Shown piece by piece: positions 36,086 through 43,886 of a DNA stretch of 64,000 nucleotides (positions within the stretch are counted from its first letter, which is position 1; the number at the start of each line of letters is the position of its first letter). The notes under the pieces were generated by a model. It was not told the DNA's origin, made no database searches, and was given only the letters and a program-made list of their open reading frames with translations. Made by a program: the position numbers and the translations under genes. This DNA is from Ordospora colligata OC4 (lineage: Eukaryota > Microsporidia > Ordosporidae), in the NCBI RefSeq assembly GCF_000803265.1, contig NW_014575406.1, positions 164,602 to 228,601 on the forward strand. Direction: 5' to 3'.

Positions 36086-37123
36086 TTACAAATCATACTT
36101 TTCAAGAATAGATAGCATGCGTATTTTACAAGGTTCATTGTTCATATCACGCATATAATATTTCTTGGTGTAATCGACTAGCTTAATGAATGGTCCTCTG
36201 CATCTTACAAAAAGCATTCCACCAAGAATCGAAAAGAAACACTCAATAACATAACAGGACATTTCGTTCTGTTCAGAGTTCAGTACAGAAGCAATAAAAA
36301 ACCATGCCTCATCGGCTTCTCCTAGCATTTCTAACACTCCAAAGTATATTCCATACATCCCACGAATAGTGCCTATTGTTGCCTTCATTGTAAACAAAAC
36401 CACTCGGAAATACTCCATCAGCTCAACTGTGAAAAATTTGCAGAAAAGCGCAGAAAACTCTCTATACGAGCCTGGGCATGAACTTACTTGTATCCTTCCC
36501 TGCTCAATAAGCTTCAGAACAAATGTTTCAATAAACAAATATGAGTTTGAATATTCACGTAGCACATTAAATATCTTATCCACCTGTCCGGCGTTACCAC
36601 TCACCTGAGATAGTCTCTTGTTGATTTGCATCTTTATTTGGATTTGCATTGATCTTGGCATCATAAGCTTTTCTCTGCAGATACTCTCTTCTATCTCTAC
36701 ATACTTTCTATTCAGTATAAACCTGGATATAAACTCATTTGAAAAAACAATATTTGTACAGCAATCTTGTCGTCCATCTAAAGCTGTTATGCTTTCAACA
36801 CTTTTGTGCTCATCAGACGCTTTTTCATTCATTAGCTGTGAATTTTGTGAATCATCATCTATGTGGATAGCTGGTCCACAACTTTCTACTTCATTGGCTG
36901 AATTTTCCACTGACTTGCCAAGATTATTCAAAATCGCTTCCTTCTGTGTATATTTGCTCAACTCCTGCTCAATACTCTTGTTGGTCATTTCTCTCTGTTG
37001 AAGTAGCCTGTATGCATGCTGGCTCACCATTTCCTTGCGCTTTTTTTCAATATCTCTATAGCTCAGGCATCCCCTTCCTTCCTCATTGTTTCTGCCTCCT
37101 TCATCGTGCTCACGGCCGTCCAT
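36086..37123 (-). CDS. GLE1: nuclear pore mRNA-export factor Gle1-like
   Basis: A 345-residue protein. The N-terminal third is a charged coiled-coil-like stretch with a basic helix (YRDIEKKRKEM). The last 200 residues follow the helical Gle1 domain: QIQIKMQINKRLSQVSGN, then LKLIEQGRIQVSS, TIRGMYGIYFGVLE, AWFFIASVLN and a final helix with RGPFIKLVDYTKKYY. The last matches the Gle1 ending 'G..L...yG.qF.KLl..i...y'. Gle1 with IP6 activates Dbp5, which is encoded at 23255. The start is ATG 37123, directly after GGCCCCAAT; the frame is open to 37213. Recognition is by pattern over a diverged domain. Confidence 0.65.
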   Translation of the reverse strand: MDGREHDEGGRNNEEGRGCLSYRDIEKKRKEMVSQHAYRLLQQREMTNKSIEQELSKYTQKEAILNNLGKSVENSANEVESCGPAIHIDDDSQNSQLMNEKASDEHKSVESITALDGRQDCCTNIVFSNEFISRFILNRKYVEIEESICREKLMMPRSMQIQIKMQINKRLSQVSGNAGQVDKIFNVLREYSNSYLFIETFVLKLIEQGRIQVSSCPGSYREFSALFCKFFTVELMEYFRVVLFTMKATIGTIRGMYGIYFGVLEMLGEADEAWFFIASVLNSEQNEMSCYVIECFFSILGGMLFVRCRGPFIKLVDYTKKYYMRDMNNEPCKIRMLSILEKYDL

Positions 37124-37213
37124 ATTGGGGCCTTGCATTTCTCGCTCTCCTTTGAACAAACACACACTTAAACATCTCTCTAGAAAGAACATATCTTTAT
37201 TAAAAATCCCCAC

Positions 37214-37417
37214 TCATCTTGTTCTTCTGTGCTCACGCTCACATTCAAGAATCTCAACAATGTCTCCATCAAACACTGATCCTTTAACCGCCCTTTGTAT
37301 GGTGCGCTTGTTGTGAAGCAGCTCAATTTTCACCTGTGTCAGCATTCCAGAACCTCCTGTCCTTCCAAGCACCTGAATAACTTTTCCAAAATATGTAACC
37401 TCCGCACCAGTGTCCAT
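37214..37417 (-). CDS. RPS28: small-subunit ribosomal protein eS28
   Basis: A 67-residue OB-fold 40S protein, exactly the family length. VIQVLGRTGGSG and the ending FDGDIVEILECEREHRRTR are nearly invariant in eukaryotes and archaea. AAAAAATTATCCCTGA lies just upstream of the ATG. No intron. It is divergent from the orphan gene at 37465 with 47 bases between them. Confidence 0.97.
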   Translation of the reverse strand: MDTGAEVTYFGKVIQVLGRTGGSGMLTQVKIELLHNKRTIQRAVKGSVFDGDIVEILECEREHRRTR

Positions 37418-37464
37418 CCTAAATCAGGGATAATTTTTTCCTCGTGCAAAAACCCAACCCCAGA
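37418..37464. promoter_or_regulatory. 47-base divergent promoter, eS28 / orphan gene
   Basis: Each direction has its own C-triplet: ATTATCCCTGATTTAGG before the eS28 ATG and AACCCAACCCCAGA before ATG 37465. An AAAAAATTA stretch on the minus strand precedes the eS28 motif. Confidence 0.5.
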
Positions 37465-37983
37465 ATGCATCTTGCAAATAGGATCATCCCAATGTTAAGG
37501 CAGTTGGATCAGCCCTCTGACTTCCAGCTGTACAGAGATATCTTGAAATCCAATACAAAGCTACCGGCATACGAGTGGGCTAGTTTATGCAAGCTTGTGA
37601 AAACCAATAAGGTGTACAACATCCTGCGCATGAACTTATCTTCAAGAGAGGCAGAAATACTTGGAAATGCATTGAAAAAAATGTCTCTCAATAAAGTAGA
37701 TGATATGATAGACATACTAATAAAGACAAATCATAAAAGCTCATCAATACTGCTTAAATATATAATTGAAAAGAAGAAGAAGATAGACATTAGACCAATT
37801 CAAAATTATCTTGAGGAGCAAATAACCCAGGGAGATGCAAAGTTTAGAATGCTCAAGGTAATTTTTGCACTGCTCAAGAACTACCCAAACTCAATCACTC
37901 CCAAGATTCTTGACTTCTGCCATACCACAGATCATCCTATCTGCAGAGAAATACTAGAATCAGCCATGGACGTCATTGAATAA
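37465..37983 (+). CDS. hypothetical helical-repeat protein
   Basis: Not recognised. 172 residues, entirely helical by eye, with regularly spaced leucine/isoleucine pairs and basic patches (IEKKKKIDIRPI), in the style of a small ARM or MIF4G-type repeat. No signal peptide, zinc ligands or membrane segment. ATG 37465 is directly after AACCCCAGA; the frame opens upstream only from a GTG. It converges with UTP11 across 69 bases. Normal codon use and the upstream motif make me confident that it is a gene, but not of its role. Confidence 0.75.
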   Translation: MHLANRIIPMLRQLDQPSDFQLYRDILKSNTKLPAYEWASLCKLVKTNKVYNILRMNLSSREAEILGNALKKMSLNKVDDMIDILIKTNHKSSSILLKYIIEKKKKIDIRPIQNYLEEQITQGDAKFRMLKVIFALLKNYPNSITPKILDFCHTTDHPICREILESAMDVIE

Positions 37984-38052
37984 AAATCTTTATTGAACAA
38001 TTCATTCAGTTGGAGTGTCATGAATGCCATAGAAAATTACATCCATTTATTA

Positions 38053-38553
38053 TCATCTATTTTTTAGATTGCTCAGCGCATTGATCTTGCCCATCACTTC
38101 TTCTCTCTTCGATGCCAGTTCATCCACATACTTTTTGAGCTCATCTCTTATCTCTTCATTTCGTCCAAACACACACTGAGGATCTGATGAACTGCTTTCG
38201 GAATCTTCATCAAGGCTTATGCGTGTTCCTACATGCTTTGGAATATACATCTCAATTTTCTTCTCGCATCGCTGAATTTCATTATCAATATAAGCTTTCA
38301 TTCTTCTCAGTTCGTCAATAGTTGGATCCAAAGTCTTGTATGCTTTATTCCCATCCATATGTACAGAGTGATATCCAAAGAAGTATTCTTGCCCACTCAT
38401 ACCTTGTATCTGCTCCTTGGCCTTGTGCACCTCTTCTTTGTACTTGTTTATCTTCACAAGTCTCTTCTTCAAATCCTTCTTCTTCTCAAGTTTGCCATAC
38501 TTCAGACGTGATTTTGGCTGCTTTCTTTCCTGGTACGTTTTTTCTCTTCGCAT
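38053..38553 (-). CDS. UTP11: SSU processome protein Utp11
   Basis: U3 snoRNP-associated protein for 18S rRNA processing. The N-terminus follows the family closely: YQERKQPKSRLKYGKLEKKKDLKKR, matching 'r.hrERsQp..R...GlLEKkKDY..Ra'. QEYFFGYHSVHMDG near residue 55 matches the 'dEFyF.m..s...dG.h' block. The rest is coiled coil with a serine-rich acidic break (about 115-125). It has 166 residues (yeast 250). AGCCCGGAAG precedes the start codon. Confidence 0.9.
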   Translation of the reverse strand: MRREKTYQERKQPKSRLKYGKLEKKKDLKKRLVKINKYKEEVHKAKEQIQGMSGQEYFFGYHSVHMDGNKAYKTLDPTIDELRRMKAYIDNEIQRCEKKIEMYIPKHVGTRISLDEDSESSSSDPQCVFGRNEEIRDELKKYVDELASKREEVMGKINALSNLKNR

Positions 38554-38651
38554 CTTCCGGGCTTCTAAATCATTGCATTAAACATGCGGTACATCTTTAA
38601 ATCAAATACTCATTTGTATTACACACTTAGAAGTATAATATTTATGAATTC

Positions 38652-39065
38652 TTATGATCGTTTATTCTTTGTAAATATCTTGTTACATCCTGCATGCGGA
38701 CATACAAATTTAGAGTTTCCTTTCAAATACTTCAACGCCTCCTTCTTCTCCATAGCATGTCCGCAATCTCCATAATATGGAACAACTATCTCTTTCTGTC
38801 CTATTGGGCACACCAGTTTCTTTTCAACCTTTACACACTCAATCTGGCCTTTTATGCTCTTCATTTCTGCAAAATCTAGTCTTAAACATGCTCTTTTTTC
38901 TAGCTCACAACGGAGATCCTTTGTTAATGCAACTTCCGGATTCAAAAGCAGCTCTCGATGTATGGCTGCTATCTCAAACAACTCATGATCCTTCTCTTTT
39001 GACCTAATAACTATACTACACACTTCATTAATCAAATCCCTTCTTTTCTCAATGTACTCATCCAT
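38652..39065 (-). CDS. NSE2: SUMO E3 ligase Nse2/Mms21-type (SP-RING)
   Basis: A 137-residue protein: about 75 residues of helix, then an SP-RING. The zinc site reads CPIGQKEIVVPYYGDCGHAMEKKEAL ... CPHAGC (about 86-127). The C..C spacing and CGH triplet are those of Nse2/Mms21, the SUMO ligase of the Smc5/6 repair complex, rather than of Siz/PIAS. The short helical N-terminus would dock on Smc5. AAGTCCTGTAG precedes the ATG. Other SP-RING proteins are the main alternative. Confidence 0.75.
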   Translation of the reverse strand: MDEYIEKRRDLINEVCSIVIRSKEKDHELFEIAAIHRELLLNPEVALTKDLRCELEKRACLRLDFAEMKSIKGQIECVKVEKKLVCPIGQKEIVVPYYGDCGHAMEKKEALKYLKGNSKFVCPHAGCNKIFTKNKRS

Positions 39066-39134
39066 CTACAGGACTTTAAAGCACACACTTATCAACACCG
39101 TAATATACCATTGATAAATCACAAAACAGCCCAT

Positions 39135-40166
39135 ATAAATCTACATCCTAATGAACAACATATCCTTCAGGCAGATCCTGAATTCAACTCATATCTTCAG
39201 AAACTGCATAAAACACACAAACACAGCACGAAAATATCCAGCATAGGTTTCAACAAAAGAACAACCGAAGTAACACAAATGATGCTTGTAAATACACTAG
39301 TAGACTTTACGCATAGGGTATGGCTGTTTTCAGACAGCTCTGTAATTTTCATATGCAACAAATGTCTGTTTCAATTATATGACTCTGTAGCAATGGAAAA
39401 CCATAAACATTCATGCACTGGGAAAATGCCTGGCAAATGCATACATAATGATTATGCAGAAAATACAGCCGTAATTGAAGTGGATGGAGAAAAACAGTCT
39501 TTAATGTGCAGGAGGATATGCATGATAGGAAAGGCATTCATCGAGAGAAAAACATTGTATTTGGGCATCAAGGGATATCTGTTTTACATCCTTCTAGTGG
39601 ATGGATGCTTTGCAGGATTTTTCAGTAAAGAAAAGGAAAGCTCCGAACATAACCTGTCGTGCTTGCTAGTGCTGCCAACTTACAGATCTAAAGGCTATGC
39701 TAATTTGATGATTGATATAAGCTATACTCTTGCACCTGGAACACCAGAAAAGCCTTTTAGTAATGAAGGGTTGACAGTTTACAGAAAGTACTGGAAGAAC
39801 AAAGTATTCCAAATACTGAAGGAATTTAATGGATGTGAAGTATCCATACAAGAACTATCTTTGATATCCAGACTTTTTGTAGATGATGTGATCTGTGTAT
39901 TGGAGGTTTTGAATGTTGATCCAAGGCTATTGACATATGGAATTGTGCAAGAAAAATTTGATTACTTGAGAACGTGTAAGAAAGAGTTTTTAATCCCAGA
40001 TATCGATATCTTATTGATCGTACTACGTAGATGTAAAGATTTTTGTTTTGGTATGTTTTCTTATTCAATTGTAGCATCCGCTTTCATCAGCAGGATCGCT
40101 AACGCCGAATGCCTCAACAAGAGCAGTATATATCTCGAACCTTCGCTTGCTCTTGTCGAGATTTGA
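39135..40166 (+). CDS. ESA1: MYST-family histone acetyltransferase (Esa1-like), start unresolved
   Basis: Acetylates histone H4 tails, probably within a NuA4-like complex. After TKISSIGFNK comes the MYST C2HC zinc finger (ICNKC ... HKHSC). The acetyltransferase core follows: FIERKTLYLGI, then LSCLLVLPTYRSKGYANLMI (acetyl-CoA loop, RSKGYA for QRKGYG), and PEKPFSNEGLTVYRKYW. No chromodomain is present. The reading frame is coding-like from about 39135, just after a CCC at 39130-39132, but has no ATG there; the first in-frame ATG is 39279, just before the zinc finger. A non-ATG start, an error or an unseen exon are all possible. Its last 102 bases overlap the chitinase 3' end on the other strand. 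Confidence 0.75.
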   Translation: MNLHPNEQHILQADPEFNSYLQKLHKTHKHSTKISSIGFNKRTTEVTQMMLVNTLVDFTHRVWLFSDSSVIFICNKCLFQLYDSVAMENHKHSCTGKMPGKCIHNDYAENTAVIEVDGEKQSLMCRRICMIGKAFIERKTLYLGIKGYLFYILLVDGCFAGFFSKEKESSEHNLSCLLVLPTYRSKGYANLMIDISYTLAPGTPEKPFSNEGLTVYRKYWKNKVFQILKEFNGCEVSIQELSLISRLFVDDVICVLEVLNVDPRLLTYGIVQEKFDYLRTCKKEFLIPDIDILLIVLRRCKDFCFGMFSYSIVASAFISRIANAECLNKSSIYLEPSLALVEI

Positions 40167-41753
40167 GCCTGTGCATTCTAAACTCCCATTGATTGCCTTT
40201 GTGGATGCACCAAAGTGGTTTTCCTTCACGCCTGGTGCATTTGCTACATTTGCCTCCCAGAAGTATATGGAGACATCGGCACCAAGGTTTGGATCCTGTG
40301 CAACCTTATCAGGATCATTGTAAAGATCTTCTCCCAATCCAAGAGCCTGGCTTGCTGCTTTGTAGTTATCTGGCCATGATAATTGTATAAACCCGCGTCC
40401 ATGGTAGGATTTCCCCGGTGCACCTGTTCCATATTGGCCAGCACAGCCTGTACCGCCAGCACATGCTATTTCCTCTATGTATTGATATCCTCCAGACTCA
40501 TGTGCGCATTGTGCCAAAAACATGACTGCACTGTTCATATCTGTAAACTTTGAGTTTACTCTGCTGATCACTGCATCAACGAATTGTGGATTTGGAGCAA
40601 AACTCAGCTTTGTCAGAGCCTCTATAAGTTTTTCAGAAGTTATGTTCACGTTTCCGCCGGATGATGGAACGCTGGGTTTGCTGCCAGATGTGCCATTAGA
40701 TTTGTCAGATGCAGGCTGAGATGTGTTAGTTGAACCAGCATTAGATGTGTTTTGTGCAGGCTGAGATGAACCATTTGTGTTAGTTGAACCAGCATTAGAT
40801 GTGTTTTGTGCAGGCTGAGATGTATTAGTTGTATTATTAACTGTACTAGAATTCGGTGAACTTGGTATAGGTTGAGATGCATTGGTATTTGATGTAGATT
40901 GAGCTGGTGTAGCAGTTGATGGTTGTTGACCAGACGTAGATGTTGATGGTTGTTGACTAGATGTACTCGGAGTGGATGTTGCTGGCTGTTGATTCATCAA
41001 TCCTGTGCTCTTAGGGGCACTAACATTAGTTGCTAATGGTTCAGCTACATTCTCTTTGCTCTGGCTGCTGGGTAAAGATGGCTGACTGGACGCAGATGCA
41101 TCAATAGGCTTAACACTCGGCTCTATTTGGTTTGAAACATACTCAAGCTTGATCTCTGAAGGTGCCTGCTTTTGGACAATCATTCTTGTGATGGTTACAG
41201 TAGAAGACTCTCCTCCATTGTTTATTGTCCGTGTGATTGTCTTTGCGTTGTTTCGTAATCTTGGAGAAGCATTACGCTTTGTTCTTAACCGTCCACTCCT
41301 GACTGGTTGTTGAGTATCGTTGTCTCTGTTATTTGTATCATCCTCAGGCTTGGTACTTTCATGTGATTCATCATGATGTTCATTTTCTTTAGTGGTAGTT
41401 TGATTATCATCATTATCGATATTACCATTATTGCTTTTATTCTTTTCATGCTCTGGATTCGCATCAACATGTTCATTGTCCTGATTGGCAATATCAGAAT
41501 CAGGATCTTGATCACTAAGACGTGAATCAATATCGTGTTTCTTATGGAGACCATCCGCATCTTTGCTATTACTGGCGCATGTTACGTTTTCACCAAGTAC
41601 CTTGCATTTAGTATCTTCGGGACAGTCAATCACAGCCCACTGTTTGTTCATTCCACAGACACGAAGAGTATTTCCTGCACACTCCGCAGAGCCGGGAACA
41701 CATGAATTCTTTGCATTCACAAGTGCCAGGCCAGTGAGAAGCAGCAGTAGCAT
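40065..41753 (-). CDS. secreted chitinase, glycoside hydrolase family 19
   Basis: Endochitinase, probably remodelling the chitinous spore wall; GH19 chitinases are known from Encephalitozoon. It has a signal peptide (LLLLLTGLALVNA, 2-14), then a six-cysteine domain (about 18-59, CVPGSAEC ... VTC) that may bind chitin. A long Asp/Asn-rich then Ser/Thr/Gln/Pro-rich linker (about 60-370) includes near-identical repeats (SQPAQNTSNAGSTNT). The catalytic domain lies at about 372-562. AQCAHESGGY carries the expected catalytic glutamate and YHGRGFIQLSWPDNY is the second GH19 signature. The linker is probably O-glycosylated. No CCC motif sits at the start. Confidence 0.93.
   Translation of the reverse strand: MLLLLLTGLALVNAKNSCVPGSAECAGNTLRVCGMNKQWAVIDCPEDTKCKVLGENVTCASNSKDADGLHKKHDIDSRLSDQDPDSDIANQDNEHVDANPEHEKNKSNNGNIDNDDNQTTTKENEHHDESHESTKPEDDTNNRDNDTQQPVRSGRLRTKRNASPRLRNNAKTITRTINNGGESSTVTITRMIVQKQAPSEIKLEYVSNQIEPSVKPIDASASSQPSLPSSQSKENVAEPLATNVSAPKSTGLMNQQPATSTPSTSSQQPSTSTSGQQPSTATPAQSTSNTNASQPIPSSPNSSTVNNTTNTSQPAQNTSNAGSTNTNGSSQPAQNTSNAGSTNTSQPASDKSNGTSGSKPSVPSSGGNVNITSEKLIEALTKLSFAPNPQFVDAVISRVNSKFTDMNSAVMFLAQCAHESGGYQYIEEIACAGGTGCAGQYGTGAPGKSYHGRGFIQLSWPDNYKAASQALGLGEDLYNDPDKVAQDPNLGADVSIYFWEANVANAPGVKENHFGASTKAINGSLECTGSNLDKSKRRFEIYTALVEAFGVSDPADESGCYN
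40720..40830. repeat. 51-base repeat inside the chitinase linker
   Basis: Two copies of a unit containing GTTAGTTGAACCAGCATTAG followed by ATGTGTTTTGTGCAGGCTGAGATG lie back to back at about 40727 and 40778, with a third shortened copy at the 5' side. They encode the SQPAQNTSNAGSTNT units and preserve the frame. Confidence 0.75.
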
Positions 41754-41979
41754 CTATATTTGCGGTAATGTCAATGCATTAATAATAATATGAAATCCGA
41801 AACCTTTGTTTCATTATGTATAGTCTCAATAATCAACTTCAAACAGCCAGTATTAAGGAGTAGTAGCTAAATACTAAATGTGTGTTTATTATGATAATAA
41901 ACAATCAAAGTATACACAACTGCTATTCTGTTGTAGAATAATCATGATAGATACAATAATGAGTACTACAGCAGCCCTA
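41754..41979. other. chitinase-RFC4 divergent gap
   Basis: About 226 AT-rich bases. The plus-strand frame of RFC4 is open through the right half, but the residues there are not family-like. Nothing else recognised. Confidence 0.5.
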
Positions 41980-42915
41980 ATGGATCTGCTTGTGAACAAA
42001 TATCGACCAAAGAATGTACAGGAGGTCGTTGGAAATCCTCAAACGGTTGAGATGATCTCACTGATAGTTCAAAGCAACGATATGCCACATCTTCTATTTA
42101 CAGGTCCTCCAGGAACCGGAAAGACAACATGTGCAAAGATGCTGGCAAAGACACTTCTTGACAATAATCCAGAAGGAGTTTTGGATCTGAATGCATCTGA
42201 TGAAAGAGGAATTGACACTGTCAGGACAACAATAAAAAGCTTTGCACAGCGCAAGGTAAACTGTGCTTTTAAAATAATCATACTTGACGAGGCAGACTCA
42301 ATGACCACTGCAGCGCAGCAAGCAATGCGTAGAATCATGGAGATTCACAGCAACGATTGCAGGTTTATATTGATATGCAATGCTTTTGCAAAGATATTTG
42401 AGCCTATCCAAAGCAGATGTGCAGTATTAAGGTTCGACAAGATAGATCATTCAATTATTTTCAGTAGACTTAGTGAGATATCGAAGTATGAAGTAATCAA
42501 CATAACAGAAGAGGCTTTGAATTTGCTTACGGATCTCAGTGATGGTGACATGCGCCAGGCATTAAACATCCTTCAGGCATGCATAAACACGTCTTTTACT
42601 GTAGATGAGGAATTTATTATCAAGATAATAGGACTTCCTTCTCCAAGAAGAATTGAGAACATACTGAAGAAGCTTATGCAAAGCGACATCGAAAGTGCAA
42701 TTGCAGAGTTTAATCAAGTATGGGATGAAGGATTTGATGCATCAGATCTAATAAGCTCGTTTTTCAAAGCATGCAAGAGAATTGAGAATTATGAGATACT
42801 GAAAATAGTTGGGCTGGCAACCATGAGAATATCTGAGGGAGTCAATTCTAAGGTGCAGTTTTATGGATTATTTAATGACATTGTGTGTATAAATACAAAT
42901 ACTCCTAATGCTTAG
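41980..42915 (+). CDS. RFC4: replication factor C small subunit Rfc4
   Basis: AAA+ clamp-loader subunit that loads PCNA. RFC boxes are in order: NKYRPKNVQEVVGN (box II), GPPGTGKT (Walker A), NASDERGIDTVR, ILDEADSM (Walker B), and QSRCAVLRF with the SRC arginine finger. The GNPQTVEMI and 'LISSFFKACKRI' regions place it with yeast Rfc4/human RFC2. I start at ATG 41980 (MDLLVNKYRP), directly after CAGCCCTA. Two earlier in-frame ATGs (41944, 41959) lie upstream of that motif. 311 residues, the family length. Confidence 0.92.
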   Translation: MDLLVNKYRPKNVQEVVGNPQTVEMISLIVQSNDMPHLLFTGPPGTGKTTCAKMLAKTLLDNNPEGVLDLNASDERGIDTVRTTIKSFAQRKVNCAFKIIILDEADSMTTAAQQAMRRIMEIHSNDCRFILICNAFAKIFEPIQSRCAVLRFDKIDHSIIFSRLSEISKYEVINITEEALNLLTDLSDGDMRQALNILQACINTSFTVDEEFIIKIIGLPSPRRIENILKKLMQSDIESAIAEFNQVWDEGFDASDLISSFFKACKRIENYEILKIVGLATMRISEGVNSKVQFYGLFNDIVCINTNTPNA

Positions 42916-42941
42916 AAAGATCAGTTTATTTATATTTGTAT

Positions 42942-43385
42942 TCAATTCGGAAGATGGATCTTGATTTCCGATGGATTGCCATTCAGTACAATGACTTTCT
43001 GTTCTTTAGCTTTGCTGGCATCGCATGATCCGAAATAAACAAGCCTGATATCGAATCCTTTTGTTTCTGGATGCTTACAAGCATCATTAAAATCCTTGAG
43101 AAAGAAAAAATATGTTGCAGATGCATCATCAATTCCATACTTCTCAAGAAAGCTTCCCTCCTTCTCAATCACATCATGAATTGTAATAGATTCATACATG
43201 ACCTTGTAGCTTTCCAGTGTTGGTACAGTTTTTCCATTGACTCTAAGAAGTGCATTCAATGTTGTTGTCTTTCCAGTTCCTCTTGGACCAACAAACTTCA
43301 CGATACTTGAGCCCTTTCTACCTTTCACACTCATAAAGAGCATGTATGCAAGTGTCAATACAATCAGGAAAAAAACAAAGATCAT
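42942..43385 (-). CDS. SRP102: SRP receptor beta subunit (minimal)
   Basis: ER-membrane GTPase subunit that anchors the SRP receptor. An N-terminal transmembrane helix (about 2-18) is followed by VKFVGPRGTGKTTTLNALL, the P-loop, and a beta-strand pattern of the Arf-like fold. At 147 residues the G domain is clearly incomplete compared with about 240-270 in yeast or human. No DxxG or NKxD motif is evident, although FLKDFNDACKH resembles the family's later helix. CACCCC abuts the ATG. Another membrane GTPase remnant is possible. Confidence 0.65.
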   Translation of the reverse strand: MIFVFFLIVLTLAYMLFMSVKGRKGSSIVKFVGPRGTGKTTTLNALLRVNGKTVPTLESYKVMYESITIHDVIEKEGSFLEKYGIDDASATYFFFLKDFNDACKHPETKGFDIRLVYFGSCDASKAKEQKVIVLNGNPSEIKIHLPN

Positions 43386-43471
43386 GGGGTGAGAACAAGC
43401 ACAATATTCATGCTATCTATGCATTAGCATGACATACACAACAATTATGCATAAAAAATTTGCCCCTAAAG

Positions 43472-43858
43472 ATGAGTGCAGGTCTGGCGAACATGTGTAA
43501 GGCAATCAATAATGCCAGTAGAGCAGGCAAACGACAGCTTATTCTGAAGTTTGATTCGAAGGAGATGCGCACGTTTCTCACACAGATGCTGAAACATGGG
43601 TATATTTCTGGGTTTTCGTATATCAAAGATAAGATGAAAGGCAAAAGCATCATCGACCTTAACGGAAGACTAAATAGGTGCGGTGCAATCTGTCCGAATT
43701 ACAGAGTTGGCATCGATAAGATCGAAGACTTCCGATCAAGGCTTCTTCCTGCCAGGCAGTTTGGCCATGTGCTTTTCAGCACATCAAAGGGCGTTCTTGA
43801 TCACAAGGAATGTCAAGAAGAAAACGTTGGAGGAGAAATCCTTGGGTACTTCTACTAA
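43472..43858 (+). CDS. RPS22: small-subunit ribosomal protein uS8 (S15A)
   Basis: Cytosolic 40S protein that binds 18S r[21 protein letters not shown] and the C-terminal [17 protein letters not shown] ... GGEILGYFY are standard for eukaryotic uS8. 128 residues against 130 in yeast. ATG 43472 comes right after AAAAAATTTGCCCCTAAAG, the composite signal shared with uS3 and eIF4A. The frame is open from a TTG at 43460 but nothing supports it. No intron. Confidence 0.97.
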   Translation: MSAGLANMCKAINNASRAGKRQLILKFDSKEMRTFLTQMLKHGYISGFSYIKDKMKGKSIIDLNGRLNRCGAICPNYRVGIDKIEDFRSRLLPARQFGHVLFSTSKGVLDHKECQEENVGGEILGYFY

Positions 43859-43886
43859 AATCCGCTTTATTCTTATCAATTAGTCT

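Noticed and set aside
39149..39244. Alternative first exon for the MYST gene from ATG 39149
   Set aside because: The short frame contains no GT that could be a donor, so it cannot be joined to the MYST frame.
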